Of a DNA stretch of 64,000 nt, positions 63,802-64,000 are shown piece after piece. Position 1 is the first letter of the stretch. The number at the start of each line of letters is the position of its first letter. Source of the stretch: Saprospiraceae bacterium. Its GTDB lineage: Bacteria > Bacteroidota > Bacteroidia > Chitinophagales > Saprospiraceae. A program made the position numbers and the translations under genes. The notes under the pieces were generated by a model. The model had not been told where the DNA came from and did not search any database. It was given only the letters and a program-made list of their open reading frames with translations. The DNA lies in contig JADJJL010000001.1 in NCBI GenBank assembly GCA_016710265.1, forward strand, positions 124,001 to 188,000, written 5' to 3'.

Positions 63802-64000
63802 ATGCCTAAGGTTAAGATACCCCGAAAGAGTACAGCCATCGACATGACAGCCATGTGCGACGTTGCCTTCTTGCTACTCACTTTTTTTATTCTGACCACC
63901 AAATTTAGAGATCAGGAAGTCGTGCAAATCGATATTCCTGCTTCCACCGCTCAAATTCCTATACCTGATAAGGACATCATGATGTTTAACATCTCTCCTG
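63802..64000 (+). CDS. exbD: ExbD/TolR family protein (5' part, runs off the window)
   Basis: The first 66 codons are present: MPKVKIPRKSTAIDMTAMCDVAFLLLTFFILTT. A short basic tip with the conserved Asp in the DMTAMCDVAF segment is followed by one transmembrane helix, then a periplasmic start (VVQIDIPAS). This is the expected partner of ExbB. The gene continues beyond 64000. Confidence 0.9.
   Translation, partial: MPKVKIPRKSTAIDMTAMCDVAFLLLTFFILTTKFRDQEVVQIDIPASTAQIPIPDKDIMMFNISP

Noticed and set aside
1..64000. Search for tRNA, rRNA, riboswitches and integrases
   Set aside because: No cloverleaf with a TTCRA arm, rRNA segment, cobalamin box upstream of icmF, or site-specific recombinase could be recognised by eye.

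Overview
The window reads as chromosome of a Bacteroidota bacterium, most likely in or near the Saprospiria. The grounds are: at least seven large secreted proteins ending in a type IX secretion (Por) C-terminal sorting domain; an Oar-like TonB-dependent receptor; a LytS/LytT-type two-component pair; HYR-domain giants; AT-rich intergenic DNA; and repeated TAnnTTTG promoter boxes close to start codons. No rRNA, tRNA, CRISPR array, prophage or intact insertion sequence was seen. The genus assignment is inference.

Layout. 1-1.8 kb: a terminator, a small four-helix membrane protein and a Ric/ScdA-type di-iron repair protein. 1.9-5.1 kb: an operon of tryptophanase, an OsmC protein and tyrosine phenol-lyase, which would release indole, phenol, pyruvate and ammonia. 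5.4-11.7 kb: a molybdenum-cofactor locus. moeA, a TauE-type permease, mobA, moaD, moeB-rhodanese, moaE and a fused moaC-moaB lie in one operon, and moaA is divergent. moeA carries an in-frame stop at codon 6. 11.7-19.5 kb: two barrel-like proteins, a LytTR two-component pair, an FG-GAP/UnbV secreted protein broken by one base in a T run, and arrays of about 130-bp fold-back repeats.

19.5-33.2 kb: an Omp28-like protein, an EamA exporter, two related secreted proteins on either side of a gingipain-like protein with a lost catalytic dyad, an ArnT-like glycosyltransferase, and IcmF (fused acyl-CoA mutase and G-protein chaperone). 33.4-42.6 kb is an accessory stretch. It holds a RelE-type toxin-antitoxin pair, a HEPN-like protein, a 1628-residue multidomain surface protein, a GxxExxY nuclease-fold gene followed by four 174-bp tandem repeats that carry its 3' end, one intact and two broken copies of a zinc-ribbon/RpoA-CTD-like gene, and two SRPBCC proteins.

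42.6-64 kb: tandem duplicated alpha/beta hydrolases, with a relic of the SRPBCC gene tail marking the duplication unit; a C1 peptidase; an isoaspartyl peptidase; an Oar-like receptor; twin giant HYR/dockerin/T9SS proteins sharing about 1280 residues; and the start of an exbB-exbD operon that runs off the end.

The strongest leads are the tnaA-osmC-tpl operon, the moeA nonsense codon, the repeat-associated GxxExxY cassette, the shared breakpoint of the zinc-ribbon gene fragments, and the twin giant adhesin-like genes.
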